Of a stretch of 64,000 nt of DNA, positions 11,366-23,205 are shown one piece after another. The translations under genes and the position numbers were made by a program. A model generated the notes under the pieces. It worked only from the letters and a program-made list of their open reading frames with translations, made no database searches and was not told the DNA's origin. Within the stretch, counting starts at the first letter, position 1. Every line of letters starts with the position of its first letter. Source of the stretch: Piper betle (lineage: Eukaryota > Streptophyta > Magnoliopsida > Piperales > Piperaceae); assembly GCA_033002965.1 (NCBI GenBank), contig JAURVB010013239.1, positions 1-64,000 on the forward strand, given 5' to 3'.

Positions 11366-13904
11366 TATGACACCCTCAATCTAGCTCGCTCATGAACCAA
11401 ACCAGAATGTCACGGTTCCTGATTAAGTCGGCTAACCAAAACCTAACCCTAGTGGATCCACGCTCAGCATCTCAAGATGGAAGATACTAATCGCTATGCA
11501 TAGATGAATACACAGAACCCTAACATGCTACTACATGGATGACATAACAACCAATTTACATACCAAAATAATTACCAAAAAAATCAATAAAAACTCCTGA
11601 AATAAAACAGAAAGCATCTCCCCTAAAAGTGTAATTAGGGGCCACCTTGTCAAATCAACCTATATAAATAAATAAATCCATATACATCCATTGCACCATA
11701 TTTTCCACATAAATATTTAATTAGGCCACATCAAAATATTCTCTACGTTTTGGCTCTTGACCCACCAACAATTTTTCATTTCCACCTTTGTCATTCAATC
11801 TGTACACTAATATATATTTCAAATCATATTATCACTACCATTTCTATTTACCATAATCTTCATCATATCATCTTTTATATCAGGCAATTTCATCACAAGA
11901 ATTTCATTTTCATAATAACAAAGACAATCAAAACAGCTAAAGCAAACATTTTGTCCACAAGCATGCGTAGTGTCTGTGAAAGGTAGGTCATTTCACCTCC
12001 GGTATATCCAGTATTTAATCCTCACCTACATATATATAAAAGAAACGTTAGTAACAAGTGTTATTGGTCCAAAAATATAACTACATAGCAAACTGGCAAA
12101 TGAGATCTGACTCTCATTTTGAATAAAAATATTTATATACTTCTCGTGAACACACATAAGGGCACTAAGGAGCCACTAGGCTATAGACCCAATAGCATCC
12201 TAAACTGGCTAGTGTGATGCCTCTCTCGGCTATAGACCCAGATGTACGTTGTACCTAAACAGTACCCATAAACCTTCACGTTTCTCCAGGCTCAAAACGG
12301 GAGTTGTCAGGATCCCTCGGGAATAGAAGAGCCCTCTCATTAATCCAGAGCCCACTTTGACTGGCACGTGCACCCACTCATGGTACATGCAAGTCAATTT
12401 CCCATCTCTCGTCTCATTGAAACACAATAAAACTATATATATGTATGTGAAGGGATTTATATAATATGCCCAAAGGTAAATTGTGGTGAATCTTATTTTT
12501 GAAATCAAACTCAAAGGATTTCATCTTCGAGGGTTATTAATTTGGAAAATCGATTGATTAAATGGCCCGGGTTAAGTGGGATCTGATAAAATGCTACTTG
12601 ACCTGCCCTTCAAGCAATAAAACAAACATACAATGGAATAGAACGTAAAAGGGGAACAAGTCCTCAATGGACTTGGTAAAAGCTCCGAACATGCTCTCGC
12701 GCTTAGGCGATGAGCTCCTACTCCGAACCTACACAACAAGACTAAATACTAACACCCAGTATAATGCATGAATGCTACACTCCACATCAATCCATACAAA
12801 ACAAACAACAACAATTTTGTCTATGTTCATGAGTAACAATGGCCCGATATTATGTGACAGTTACATTCAAATCATACAATCCATTCTAATTGATGATTAA
12901 GTCCTACTTAATTACTACTTTCATCTTAATTCAATCATTAACATCATGTATTTTAATTCCAACGCCTAAGAAATGTATCCTCATCCAATTAGATATTAAC
13001 CCTAACTCCACTAATTAGCTTAGTAGTCAATTATACTAATTTGATCATAAAGTCTATATATGTAATTTATGGATTAATTGTCTAACTCTAATTCACCTTT
13101 ATCATCGGTTAACATGCATTTGAATTGAAACGAATGTTTATTTATGATCACACCATTTGCTTCACAATAAGATCATAAAATACTTCATTATTATATAAAA
13201 TCGGATAAAATTGTATACCTAATTGTTGGTCACTCAGCGACGGCGACAACAATCTCAGTCGTGGACTGTTGCCAAAGCAAGGTGACAGTGGCTGAGGGGG
13301 CTGGGTTTGTGGAGTCGGTGCCCTCATGTTCGGGTTACCATGGCCAGCGGCTGCTGTCCAGCGGAAAAATTCTGGTTGGCCACGGCAAGAAAAAGTCATA
13401 AAAGGGATCAGCTAGGTGGAGTGTTAAGCTAGGCAAGGAGTGTCTACGCAAGGGTGGTAGCAGGGAGTCAATGACGGAAATAGCTCGACGAGGCGATCGC
13501 CAGCTGCAGCACTAGTTGCTGGCGGCTTGGCGAAGGGTACCAAAAGAGGGGTTTTCGATTGGGAAGGGGATTGGTGCAATTGAAGTGATCTAGGGCATGA
13601 GGAGGGGATGAGGACAAATGACAGCTGTGCATGACAGCTGGCGGCAACGCCGATCACCGGCCGCAGCAAGTTGCACCCATGATCAGCGGTGCCAGCGACA
13701 AGATCACGGTAGGCTCGGGTAAGAGCAATGGGGGAGAGGGATGGTGGAGAAAGAAGAGGTGATGGGTGGGGAGGGTGGTGACAAGGGTTGTGAGGTTGTC
13801 GAGGAAGACAGTGGCAGCCAATGGCAGTCGTTGCCGGCAGAATCGAAGTGAAGGGTCGGATGGAGTTGGGTGATCAGGAGAGGGTCAGGAGGAAAGAGTC
13901 TGTG

Positions 13905-13909
13905 GTTGG
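13905..13909. repeat. TSD GTTGG (left) of second solo LTR
   Basis: GTTGG at 13905-13909 is repeated at 15697-15701. It is the same 5-mer as the other solo LTR but at a different position in the host LTR. Confidence 0.85.
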
Positions 13910-14289
13910 TGTAATGACCCGGCCATTTGTCACAACATTGTGGGCCTAGCTGGCCAGGTGTTACTCACAATTAAGCAAATATGTCTAACATTTTTTTTAA
14001 ACAAAAACATATATAAAGATCCCACAGTCTTAGACCGTTTTCCGGTAGCCACACTTATTTCTCAAATAAATAAAAATGGAGTCCTCATATTTATTTTGCT
14101 CCATGCTCTGGTTGTCAATCACCTAATTTCGTATCTGCACACCTGCGAGGCAATTCCGCGTTAGTGATTTCAACATTAAGTATTATAATAGATAAAACAA
14201 ATCAAGTACAATCCACTATTTACTTATGTTTATTTTAATATGCAGTGGAGCGATTCCGCTATACTCCAAAACAATGCGGAGGAGGTATC

Positions 14290-14830
14290 CGCTGTGATCC
14301 GCACACCCCGGCCGTAGTCCTTTTGTGGGAGGCTACCACTACCGTCTCCAGTGCCAGTGCCTCGCACACCCCGGCCGTAGCCTTTTTGTGGGGAAGCTAT
14401 CACTACACTCAGGTGATTGCTACGCCCCGTTTGTGGGGAAGCTCTCACTACCAATTCTAGTGCCAGTGCCTCACACACCCCAACCGTAGCCTTTTTATGG
14501 GGAGGCTATCACTGCACTTAGGTGAATGCTACGCCCCGTTTGTGGCTAAGCTCTCGATGCCAATTCTGGTGCCAGTGCCTCACACACCCCGGCCGTAGCC
14601 TTTTTATGGGGAGGCTATCACTGCACTCAGGTGATTGCTACACCCCATTTGTGGGTAAGCTCTCACTACCAATTCTAGTGCCAGTGCCTCACACACCCCA
14701 GCCCGTAGCCTTTTTATGGGGAAGATATCAGTACACTCCAGTGCGATGGAGGAATCGTTGTGCCTCGCTCACCCGGCCATAGCCTTTTTATGGGGCGGCT
14801 ATCACTACTCCAAAACAATGTCGATGCATT
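14290..14830. repeat. Irregular tandem array around CCCCGGCCGTAGCC
   Basis: Blocks containing ACACCCCGGCCGTAGCCTTT, GGGGAGGCTATCACTGCACT and CCCCGTTTGTGGGGAAGCTC alternate about six times with spacing of roughly 55-110 bp. The short reading frames across it follow the repeat. Confidence 0.8.
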
Positions 14831-15411
14831 ACACAATTTACGCACATAATACGAACCCGTGTCGGACTGAGTCAATTCTTTGACCCCGGTTGCACTCGGT
14901 GCATGGTGGTCGAATCTGGGCTCAGGCCGACCTAGGCTACCAACAAGGAAAGTACGATGTTCTACCTATTATACGTACCTGACTTGTGATTTCATCTAAC
15001 TGTGACCCGTGAACGCTAATCTGAATGAGGGCATAAAATTATACATTAGTATAATTTTATTTTGCATGAACCTACATGCAACTTACATGACTAATATACT
15101 ATCAATTTTAAGTGATGTAATTAGTTCATGTTAGTCTTCATTCCTTATTAAATTTTCAGCAATTCTAATGATAATTAATTATTAACATGTCCATTTACAA
15201 AACAACTAAGCAATCGACAAGAACCCCATGCATAAGACGCTGGAGATCTAGCAACTTGGCAGGGCGTCTTCAACAAACCTTGCATGCAAGAATCCTAATG
15301 GAAACAAATAAGATGAGGGATGAAATACTCACACAGTAATGGGGAGGTCACCTGGGACGGAGATGAGGGGTGAAATACTCCCTCTTCCTGCATATATATA
15401 CACTTCAACCA

Positions 15412-15590
15412 TTCCCTCCATTAAATTCTCATACCCCCATCATCCATTGGTATTTTTTAGGTTCAACGAGCCCCTTCATTAAATTCTCACACCCCATCAT
15501 CCAGTGGTATTTCCTAGGTTCAACGACCCCTTCATTAAATTCTCACAGCCCATCATCCATTCATGAATAGGTATTTTCTAGGTGACCTTA
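15412..15590. repeat. ~56-bp direct repeat, three copies
   Basis: CATTAAATTCTCA...CCCATCATCCA...GGTATTT(C/T)(C/T)TAGGTTCAACGA is repeated three times, the last copy decayed. The same array is at 36105-36285 and 42655-42835. Confidence 0.8.
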
Positions 15591-16147
15591 AGTCGAACCA
15601 TGACCCGTCGACTTGATAACCAACCATATTGGTTCATCTATTTTTATTTCATAATATTTAGGTTCGAGTCTTGTAATAAAAATCATTGTTTTTACAGTTG
15701 GGGGCATTTAAGTATTGAAAACTTGACTTGCTCCCGACTCGAGTAAATGTTACGAAATACATCCCAAAAATATAAAATAATAAATAATAAAATACTATAA
15801 ATAAAATAATCTAGTTCTATATTGAATAACATGCTCTAAGCTTATTAACCCATACATAATTAATAGTAACGTGTCCTAATGCGATGAACGGCCTAAATCA
15901 GATTTTGTAGTCTAATAATAAAATTAATAAACAAAACCTGGGTGTACCCTTATATATTTTATTAACTCATTCTGCTGCTATCTTACTAATGTTATCATCA
16001 GATACTTGGATACACATGACCCTCACGGTTCATAACACGCTACCGACCTTGGCTCAGTATGTGTGTCCTAAAATTCACTTGACTAAAAATAGCGGTAAAA
16101 TAGACCGGTTTTGACAATAAAACCATGGTCGGGTCACGGGTTTTATA

Positions 16148-16534
16148 ACCTTCACTTATAAAAATTTTGTCCTCAAAATTTTAAATCAAAGAGGCTTCAA
16201 TCTCGTGACTATCCATTGAATCTATTACACCTCTCTAATCTCAAGCTGTCTATGCCTGTCATGTCAATGTCGTCATGCATTCTCTCTGGTTATGGCCTCT
16301 CTATTACTATCTTGATTGAAAAACCTAAGTCTACTCCTAAGACCTAATTGGGTAAGATACCAGGTAATCTAGGGTACTAGTGGGTACTAATCTAATCTAC
16401 ATTTGGGAAAACTATATCGAGGGCAAGGTATGCTAACTGACACCTACATGTCATCCTCACTATGTGAAAGGTCGCTTACAGTTTCTCTTGGGCACTCTGC
16501 TCTAGGTCCTACTACTAAACTAAAGTATCCTATG
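16148..16534 (-). mobile_element. Second, truncated family B interior
   Basis: Begins ACCTTCACTTATAAAAATTTTG and follows 8486-8875 closely, then breaks at about 16534 and joins an LTR stub. It is the PPT-side end of the right-hand tandem copy; the rest of that interior, its PBS and most of its 5' LTR are deleted. Confidence 0.8.
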
Positions 16535-16683
16535 TTACTACTTGGGTACATATGACCCTCGGGGTTCATAACACATGACCGACTCGGCTTAGTATGCATG
16601 TCCTTAAATTGACTCAATTGAATTTAGCGGTCGAAGCAGCCGGTTCGAATATAAAATTGTGACTCTAGTCATGGGTTTTACAC
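16535..16683 (-). mobile_element. Family B LTR stub (outer right end)
   Basis: About 149 bp matching the last part of the family B LTR (ATGACCCTCGGGGTTCATAACAC to GGGTTTTACA). It ends at 16683 directly before CCTCT, so it preserves the true outer end of the insertion. Confidence 0.8.
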
Positions 16684-17540
16684 CTCTGAGCTTTGAAGGC
16701 AAGCCAAGTACACTACAATCACAACATATGCCATAGAATATGGTACCCTTAATCCCTATACCTCCCCGGTTCTGACAAGCTCAAAGACACATGGGTGAAA
16801 ATTGATGCAGCAAGAAAACAAATAGAGCATTGTATTGATCCCATTGGCAATGAAACGATTGGGTTCCTCAACAAGTCGCACCCTGGACTTACCCCTCAAA
16901 GTGGGACTTACCCGAAACAATCTCTAACATGTCTCCCCACTCTCAAATCTAAAAATATAATATTATAATAATAGGCTTTGGTAGGGAACTTACTCTAGAT
17001 CTTTTTGTTTTCAAAACAACTCAAGGGATCTCAATTGTAAGGGTTGTTAAACACAACATCTAAATGACCCAAATTAGCTGCGTTGTGATAAAACCACCAC
17101 TTAACTCATCCTGCATTATAAAACAACCCACCCAACATATAAGTGTAAAATAAGAAGTGAGTCCTAACAGTCCTGGTCTCCAAGGTCCTAGTAATCTATC
17201 CGAGAGCTCAAACCACTCGACCTATAAACGAACCCAACTCAACATCTAACACAATCTATATGATGTATGCATGAGAATGTGTGACCAAAAGCCAAACCCA
17301 ATCAAACGATGAGTAAAATTATAAGGTGAAGGCATGGATTTTACAACTTGGGCAAAGAGAAATGATGCACCCAATGAGCACTTCTCTTTCCCTACCCTCT
17401 TCTTATTTACTTTCTCTCCTGCTGCCATTCTAATCATATTGTGTTCTTCCTATTGTTTTGTTTGTAAGGTGATATTACTATTATTTTGCGTTGTTATTAA
17501 CTGTGAGGGCACAATTTAACTGTGTTGTTATTAACTGTGT
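16684..17540 (-). mobile_element. Diverged LTR, right half
   Basis: Starts with the right CCTCT duplication. The stretch 16960-17230 (AACTCAAGGGATCTCAATTG, TAAGGGTTGTTAA, AAGTGAGTCCTAA) aligns with family B LTR at about 3410-3610. It is therefore the continuation of the LTR left of 2174. The right limit is where family A LTR sequence starts near 17541. Confidence 0.5.
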
Positions 17541-18335
17541 CGGCCTGAGCCCAAATTCGACCACCATGCACCGAGTGCAACCGGGGTCAAGGAATTGACT
17601 CAGTCCAACACGGTGCCGCACCCTTTAAAATTACTATGTGGCAGTCTTGATCAACTTGAGTTCATATCCGACCACCATGCACCGAGCACTACCGGGGTTG
17701 ACTCAATTCAACGTAGGGCAGCACCCCTTGAAAGATTTAATACCTACCCCCATGCCGAAAGGGGTGACAGGGCGCAATGGTGTAAGACGGCTCATTGTGC
17801 ACTCGTGATACCGAGAGGGTGAGTCAATGGCAAATATCGGTAACTATAGGCCGTGGGCCACGTAGCATGTGTGCACATGCATGGGATTGGAGCTGGATGG
17901 GGTGGCCACCCCTCCCAGCATATTAAGAGCTCGGCATAGGCTCATAACAACTAAAAGTCTTGTGAAATGATAATAGGGATTATATTGACTTGTTCCATTT
18001 AATTATGCAGCTTAGTGGTTTTATCACTAACACAGAATTGCCTCCGTAGGTGAGCAGCTTTGGACTGAGGATTAAGAGGGTGGTTGGTGGTTCTTTTACC
18101 AACCTAAGGTTTGGTGAATTGATAATAAATTGGACTTCTTTTTATTCTCATGCATTATAAATGTGGCTATGGGAAACGGTCAAAGACTGTGGGACTTTAT
18201 TTTTATGTATTTATTTTTATGATTTATACATTTTCTTGACTTATTTACCGTGTTATGATTCATGTTCATGGATAGTACATCTACAACATTTAACTTTTTA
18301 AGTAATACCCGGGCCAGCTAGGGTGGGTCGTTACA
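17541..18335 (+). mobile_element. 5'-truncated LTR of the old plus-strand family A element
   Basis: Begins inside the LTR at GTCGGCCTGAGCCC, carries the conserved core twice (17541-17610 and 17660-17720), and ends GTGGGTCGTTACA at 18335 followed by a decayed PBS. The upstream LTR part is missing, so no target duplication can be read. Confidence 0.75.
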
Positions 18336-18352
18336 GGTGGTATTAGAGCCCG
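18336..18352 (+). other. Primer-binding site, decayed
   Basis: GGTGGTATTAGAGCCC directly after the LTR end. One mismatch from the initiator-Met site TGGTATCAGAGC, with the same GG spacer as in the complete element. Confidence 0.75.
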
Positions 18353-18524
18353 GTTTCCCACTAGCTCACACTTTATGACTCAACTACCTTGTTGAAAAGT
18401 CCATACTTATCTTTTCCCAATGTTTTATGTTATTAATTACAAAATTCATTCGCTAATAAACCGAAGTCATAACTGAAAAAGAACAAATAAATGAACCATG
18501 TTGGGCAAAATTCTCGACGTTTAA

Positions 18525-19115
18525 GATGGCAGGCACTCGTAGATTGTCAAGCCAATCTAGTTAGTCAAATTCGAACACAAAGACTGGATTGGCCCAGATC
18601 TTGATGGCCATATAGGGATTGGTGCACGATTCAGCAAATACAAATTCTGTGGTTCAAAATATTGTTTAGCAGTTACTAGGAGTGGTAGCAGGGAATGGAG
18701 CCTCAAACTCAGCAGTGGGTCCGAACATCACCCTAGACGGTGGTCAGGGGAGTGCCCAAGGGTAGGCAGGGTTAGCAAACTGACAACTGTTGCCATCAAT
18801 TGTTGATGATAGTGACCGTTAAACTGTGGAAAAGTTCAGGAAGAATGGAGCTGAGGTATTTATTGGAGGGACCGATCCAATGAAGAGGGAGATCTGGATA
18901 GACATTACCAAGCATTTAGGGCTCTATTTGTGACCCACTGCCATCAAGTAAGGTTGGCAACATGCATGCTTCAAGAGGAAACATCTTACTAGTGGAAATC
19001 CATGGAAAAACCACATTACATCGACATGAGATTTCTTCCATCATGTGGGCAGAATTTGTGGCAGCTTTCAACGGACAATATTTGCTAGAGCCCATTGTCC
19101 AGAAGAAAGTACTAG
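18525..19115 (+). pseudogene. Gag remnant of the old family A element
   Basis: An ATG at 18525 opens MAGTRRLSSQ, close to the MAGTRRKSNQ start of the complete element's gag. The block VEKFRKNGAEVFIGGTDPMK (about 18829-18890) is the conserved gag segment, followed by frame-broken remains. Many stops and frameshifts. Near 19110 the sequence jumps from mid-gag to the protease-RT linker, so the CCHC knuckle and protease are deleted. Confidence 0.75.
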
Positions 19116-19117
19116 AG

Positions 19118-19401
19118 TTTCTAGTTGTCCATGATTCCCGTGGAAGCAGAGTTTCCTAATGTATTCCCAGACGAACTTCCAGAGTTACCTCCTAAGCAGG
19201 CAGTGGAGTTCGCCATTGACCTAGCACCTGGAATAACACCAATTTCTAAACCACCATATTGCATGGCTCCAGCAGAACTCAAAGAGTTAGAGAGTCAACT
19301 AGAAGAGTTGTTGCAGGTATGTTTCATCCGACAAAGTACTTCACCCTTGGGAGCCCTATTCTTTTTGTGAAGAAGAAAGATAAATAACTTCGGCTATGTA
19401 T
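19118..19401 (+). pseudogene. RT start of the old family A element (left part)
   Basis: Reads the linker before RT (FPDELPELPPK, DLAPGITPISKPPY) and the start of RT. The frame is damaged and stops at 19401, where a nested element is inserted. The duplication TGTAT (19397-19401) recurs at 30720-30724, where RT continues with the [16 protein letters not shown] region. Confidence 0.8.
19397..19401. repeat. TSD TGTAT (left) of nested element
   Basis: TGTAT precedes the LTR at 19402 and follows the LTR end at 30719. It falls in the codons for the conserved CID of RT. Confidence 0.85.
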
Positions 19402-19412
19402 TGTAAAGACTG

Positions 19413-19462
<50 letters not shown>

Positions 19463-19493
19463 ACTCAGTCTGGGAAGGATCGAACGTTGGAGA

Positions 19494-19526
<33 letters not shown>

Positions 19527-21653
19527 TATATTATATTCTCTACTTGGTTGTTCCTACCAGATTGATTAAAATATTTTATTATTTACCCGGTTAAATTAAA
19601 TGCTGGTGTTGAGGTGTTTTCACAGACCGTAGCCATCATTTTCATTTTATATTTTGTGAGGGGGTGTCTTTCTCATCTCAAATGCCTACTCCCATCTTCT
19701 TCTCCTCTTCCTTACCGGAGCCGGCTTCATCCTTGCTTGGGTATTCTTCCTATCTCCCTACTCTTGATTTTCATGCATGCATATTTTGAATTGATAATAA
19801 TCTTGATAATAATTATAAGAATTAAAGTTTTAAATCAACAAGAAAAGAACTAAACTAAATTGTATAAGACTGGAATCCTTGGCATGGCCGACAAGTTCTC
19901 GTGTTCAGCAAGATGGGAAATCACAGGCAAAGCTTCGCCAGGGATCCATTACAGCGGATGATTGCAAACCAAGGAAAAACCATAGTCCTACTGCCAGCAC
20001 AGCCCCTAGTGGGCGGCCTCCTCGCCGGGAAACATTGCGGCGATCGTTCCATTGGCCGATCTCGTCTGGTCAGACGCCGGTCCTGAGGTAGAGGAGCCTC
20101 AGGTGAATAAACATTGTAGAAAGGTGCAAGAGATCAATCAGTGGCTGAAGTTGGCAGCTTTGATGTTTGTATCCATGGATGCTGGCCTGGGGTAGTAAAT
20201 GGCCAAAACAGAGGCAACGGTGATGGGTGAAGAAATCTAGCCATCCTGGGTGACGATGGGTTCCAATCTGGCCGGGGAAGATCGCTAGAGGGTCGAGGGT
20301 GTTGAGGTGACAACCCAATTAAGGCGGCAACGCTCGCCGGTAGTAGAATCAACGACGCGAATGCGTCGCCAGGCGTGGCGATGCCGGCATCGCGGCAGCT
20401 GGAAGACGGCCGGGGTCGACTAGGGTGACACTACGACGACACGATGGGGCTAGACTGCGACGATCGACGTCAGCCGGAGGAGTTCGTCGGCGTCGGCGAC
20501 AACGTGAATGGAGGGTGGCTGGAGTCGGGAGCAGAGAATGGCATTAGGGAAGAAGAAGAAGAAGAAGGGGGAAAAGGAGATGGCAAAATTATAAATACAA
20601 CTTGACTCGATGCAGCTTGAGTTAAAAATAATACTAACTCGTAATAAATCTTTAAAAATAATTATTCTAATGGGTTATGGGTTAAAGTTTCTAAACTAAT
20701 AAATTAATGTACGAAATCACCATAAGTAATAAAAATACGGTAGTGATAAACGGTCGATAATTAATCGGCGTACTACAAACGATTAATTTAAATCGGATGG
20801 TTATAAGTAATTAATAAAATAAATATTTTCCTTTTATCATATTAAATTTAATACTAGGTAAATAAAGTGATTATTTTAACAACGAGTTAATAAGGTAGAA
20901 AATGGGTTATTAAACTATAATCGTGTAAAAAGAGCCTAAATAGCATAATGAAAATAAATAAGGTTCGAACCTTTATTGAGTTGAATAATTTAAAATAATT
21001 GTATTGTAATATCTTTAAATTAGGACAATACAAATCATTTTAAATAATTTAATTGAATGATTTAATTAATTAAATTGCTATTAATAATAATAGTGATTAA
21101 AGATTACAACCGTAAATTAAATCGTCAAGATCGTAGTTAAATAATTATCATCTCAAAGGAAAATATACTAATAGTAGTGATTAAATACTTGAATACTTGT
21201 TTATAAGTTAATAATTAATTTATCATTAGTGAAGTGTGAATTATGATTTAGATAATTGATTTAAAATGTAAAGTAGGACTTAAATAATTATGTCACATGA
21301 ATAATTTAATATTTAGTATTGTTGAATGTTGCATGTTTTATGTTGTCGAATTTTAATAATGATATATATTAGTCATGTAGTTGCATGTATTTCTACACGA
21401 ATATAAATTATACTTATATATAATTTTATGTTCTTGTTCAAATTAGGATCGTTGGTCACAGTTGCAGGTTCACTTACGAACTATCTAGGTCCGTATAATT
21501 ATTTTAAATGTTGTATTTTCTCTTTTTGGCAGCCCTAGTCGGCCTGAGCCCAGATTCGACCACCATGCACCGAGTCCAACCGGGGTCAAGGAATTGACTC
21601 AATCCGACACAGGGCCGCATCCATTAAAACTACTATGTGGGAGTCTTGATCGA
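19402..21653 (+). mobile_element. 5' LTR of nested element (3' part lost)
   Basis: Starts TGTAAAGACTG, then an (AT)n run (19415-19459) and a (TTA)n run (19496-19526). A GC-richer block lies at 19880-20580 and an AT-rich stretch follows. The conserved core is at about 21540-21610. It breaks off at GATCGACTT near 21653, where other copies continue GAGTTCATATCCGACC, and caulimovirid sequence begins. Confidence 0.75.
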
Positions 21654-22375
21654 CTTACATACCAATAATGAGGAACTAGAAAAATTAGGACTTATAGGAG
21701 AAGATATATCAAAAAACACATGTACTCATGAGTTTGGACTAGATATCAAAAATTCTGATCTAGTAATAAGAACAGCCAACTTAATGTATACCCCTGATGA
21801 TATAGAAGAATTTAGCAAACAAATACAAGAAATGTTAGACTTAAAATTAATCAGAAGATCAAGTAGCCCACATAGATCGACAACTTTTATAGTAAGAAAT
21901 CTTGTTGAAATAACAAGTGGAAAGGCTATAATAGTGTATAATTATAAAAGATTAAATGATAATGCCCATGAAGATGCATATAATTTACCACATAAAGATA
22001 GTATATTAAATTTAATACAGGATAAAAAGATATTCAATAAGTTTTATTTAAAAATTGGATATAACCAAATAAAAATGAAAGAAGAATATAGAAAATGGAC
22101 TGCCTTTACGTGTCCTGAAGGATTATTTGAATTGAATGTTTTGTCTTTTGGATTAAAAAATGCACTAGCTATTTTCCAATGATATATGGATAGTTTATTT
22201 AAAAATTTTCCCTTTTGCATTACTTATATAGATGATATTTTAGTAGCATCTTACAATATGAAAGAACATATTAAGCATCTAGAACAAGTTTTTAGTAATA
22301 TAAAAGAAGCAAGAATAGTAGTATCAAGAAAGAAAAGTGAAATAGGATAAACCTTTATAAACTTTTTAGGTCCAA
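21654..22375 (+). pseudogene. Endogenous caulimovirid reverse transcriptase fragment
   Basis: The translated frame matches the RT domain of plant pararetroviruses (Caulimoviridae) and not the neighbouring gypsy RT: the substrate loop region IRRSSSPH, the block EEYRKWTAFTCPEGLFE, and the catalytic YIDDILVAS at 22225-22251. It enters in mid-domain from LTR sequence. In-frame stops are TGA at 22180-22182 and TAA at 22348-22350; no frameshift is apparent. RNase H is absent. Codons are very A-rich. The genus is unresolved; florendovirus- or petuvirus-like is a guess. Confidence 0.8.
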
Positions 22376-23205
22376 AAATAGGATTAAGCAGACAAGGACT
22401 AGGAACTAAAACCTTAGTACTAATATATGATGGATGTTGGACTACTGACATAAAACGTGCTATTATAGTAGGAGAAGATGTAGATATGAATGAAAAAAGT
22501 AGTTTATTATATTGCGCTCCTGATTTACTGAAAAGTATAAAAGATTTAAAACAACTAAAAATAGGAATTCAAACTAAAGGATATGAAGATTATATCGGAG
22601 ATAATTTAACTCTTAGTATAACAGTATTAGGAAGATTAACTAATAATACTGGAACTTATTATAAATTAAATATAAATGGCATCATACAATCGCTTGCCTC
22701 TAAAGGAGTTGAAATGATAAATCCCATGCAAATACATGGAAATGAATTAGCAGGTTTAGAATGGGACTTAAGTAAACATGCTCAAATAGAAGATAAAATA
22801 ATTAGACCTTCAAAAAGTCTAATTTATGAAAATTATAAAGGAAAATATGCTATAAGATTCACAGAATACACCAGTACACCTAAAGAAGAAAATGAAGAAG
22901 AATATGAAAGTGCTTTAGTAAACAGAACTCATAGGTTTAGAACACATGAAAAAACACCTTTAACTAAACAATCAATAGAATGGCAAGAAATTCAAATAGA
23001 AAAAATTAAAGAAAAATTGGAAGATATTAAAAGAAAAAACCAACAACAACAAAAACAAATGGAAATGTGTCCTATAGATTCTATAGAAACTATGGAAAAT
23101 ACAAAAAAATTAGAAGAATTTGGGGAAGGTGGTTGGTACACTTATTCTAGTGAGTCAGAAGAATCTGAGAATGAAAAGGAAACGATTATGAATCAATTTC
23201 TATAG
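22376..23205 (+). pseudogene. Endogenous caulimovirid movement-protein-like region
   Basis: In the same frame directly after the RT fragment comes a region with IQTKGYEDY (about 22567-22593), then GRLTNNTG and LNINGII. I recognise this pattern from the movement-protein domain at the start of caulimovirid polyproteins. After it come a Lys/Glu/Gln-rich probable coiled coil and a Ser/Glu-rich acidic stretch, ending at TAG 23203-23205. The longest open piece is 239 codons (22486-23205). In known viruses this domain lies upstream of RT, so the order here is rearranged. Confidence 0.6.

Larger units (their letters stand above)
13910..15696 (-). mobile_element. Solo LTR of chromovirus family A (CCCCGGCCGTAGCC-array subtype)
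   Basis: The plus-strand edges are TGTAATGACCCGG (13910) and TTTTTACA (15696), with GTTGG duplications on both sides and no internal region. Length 1787 bp. It matches the LTRs of the complete element (34898-36631 and 41545-43186), including both of their tandem arrays, and is clearly older by divergence. Confidence 0.85.
11366..16147 (-). mobile_element. Family B LTR, middle copy (shared by both tandem units)
   Basis: The plus-strand edges are TATGACACCC (11366, a decayed TGTGACACCC) and GGGTTTTATA (16147, a decayed TTACA). About 2.99 kb without the nested solo LTR at 13910-15696. PBS sits on its left and PPT-side interior on its right, so it is internal to a tandem array. Both termini show transitions expected from cytosine deamination. 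Confidence 0.75.
2174..16683 (-). mobile_element. Family B tandem composite LTR element (LTR-int-LTR-int'-LTR stub)
   Basis: Read on the minus strand the order is: LTR stub (16683-16535), partial interior (16534-16148), complete LTR (16147-11366), PBS, interior (11352-8486), PPT-like tract, complete LTR (8485-2174). The middle LTR therefore serves as 3' LTR of one copy and 5' LTR of the other. The outer edges carry the perfect CCTCT duplication. No gag or pol motif is seen in either interior, so this is a large non-autonomous derivative (LARD-like). Tandem forms of this sort are known to arise by unequal recombination between LTRs; that this one did is inference. Confidence 0.75.

Noticed and set aside
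22486..23205. 239-codon Lys/Glu-rich frame as a host gene
   Set aside because: It is in frame with caulimovirid RT upstream, carries movement-protein-like motifs, and both neighbours are LTR sequence.
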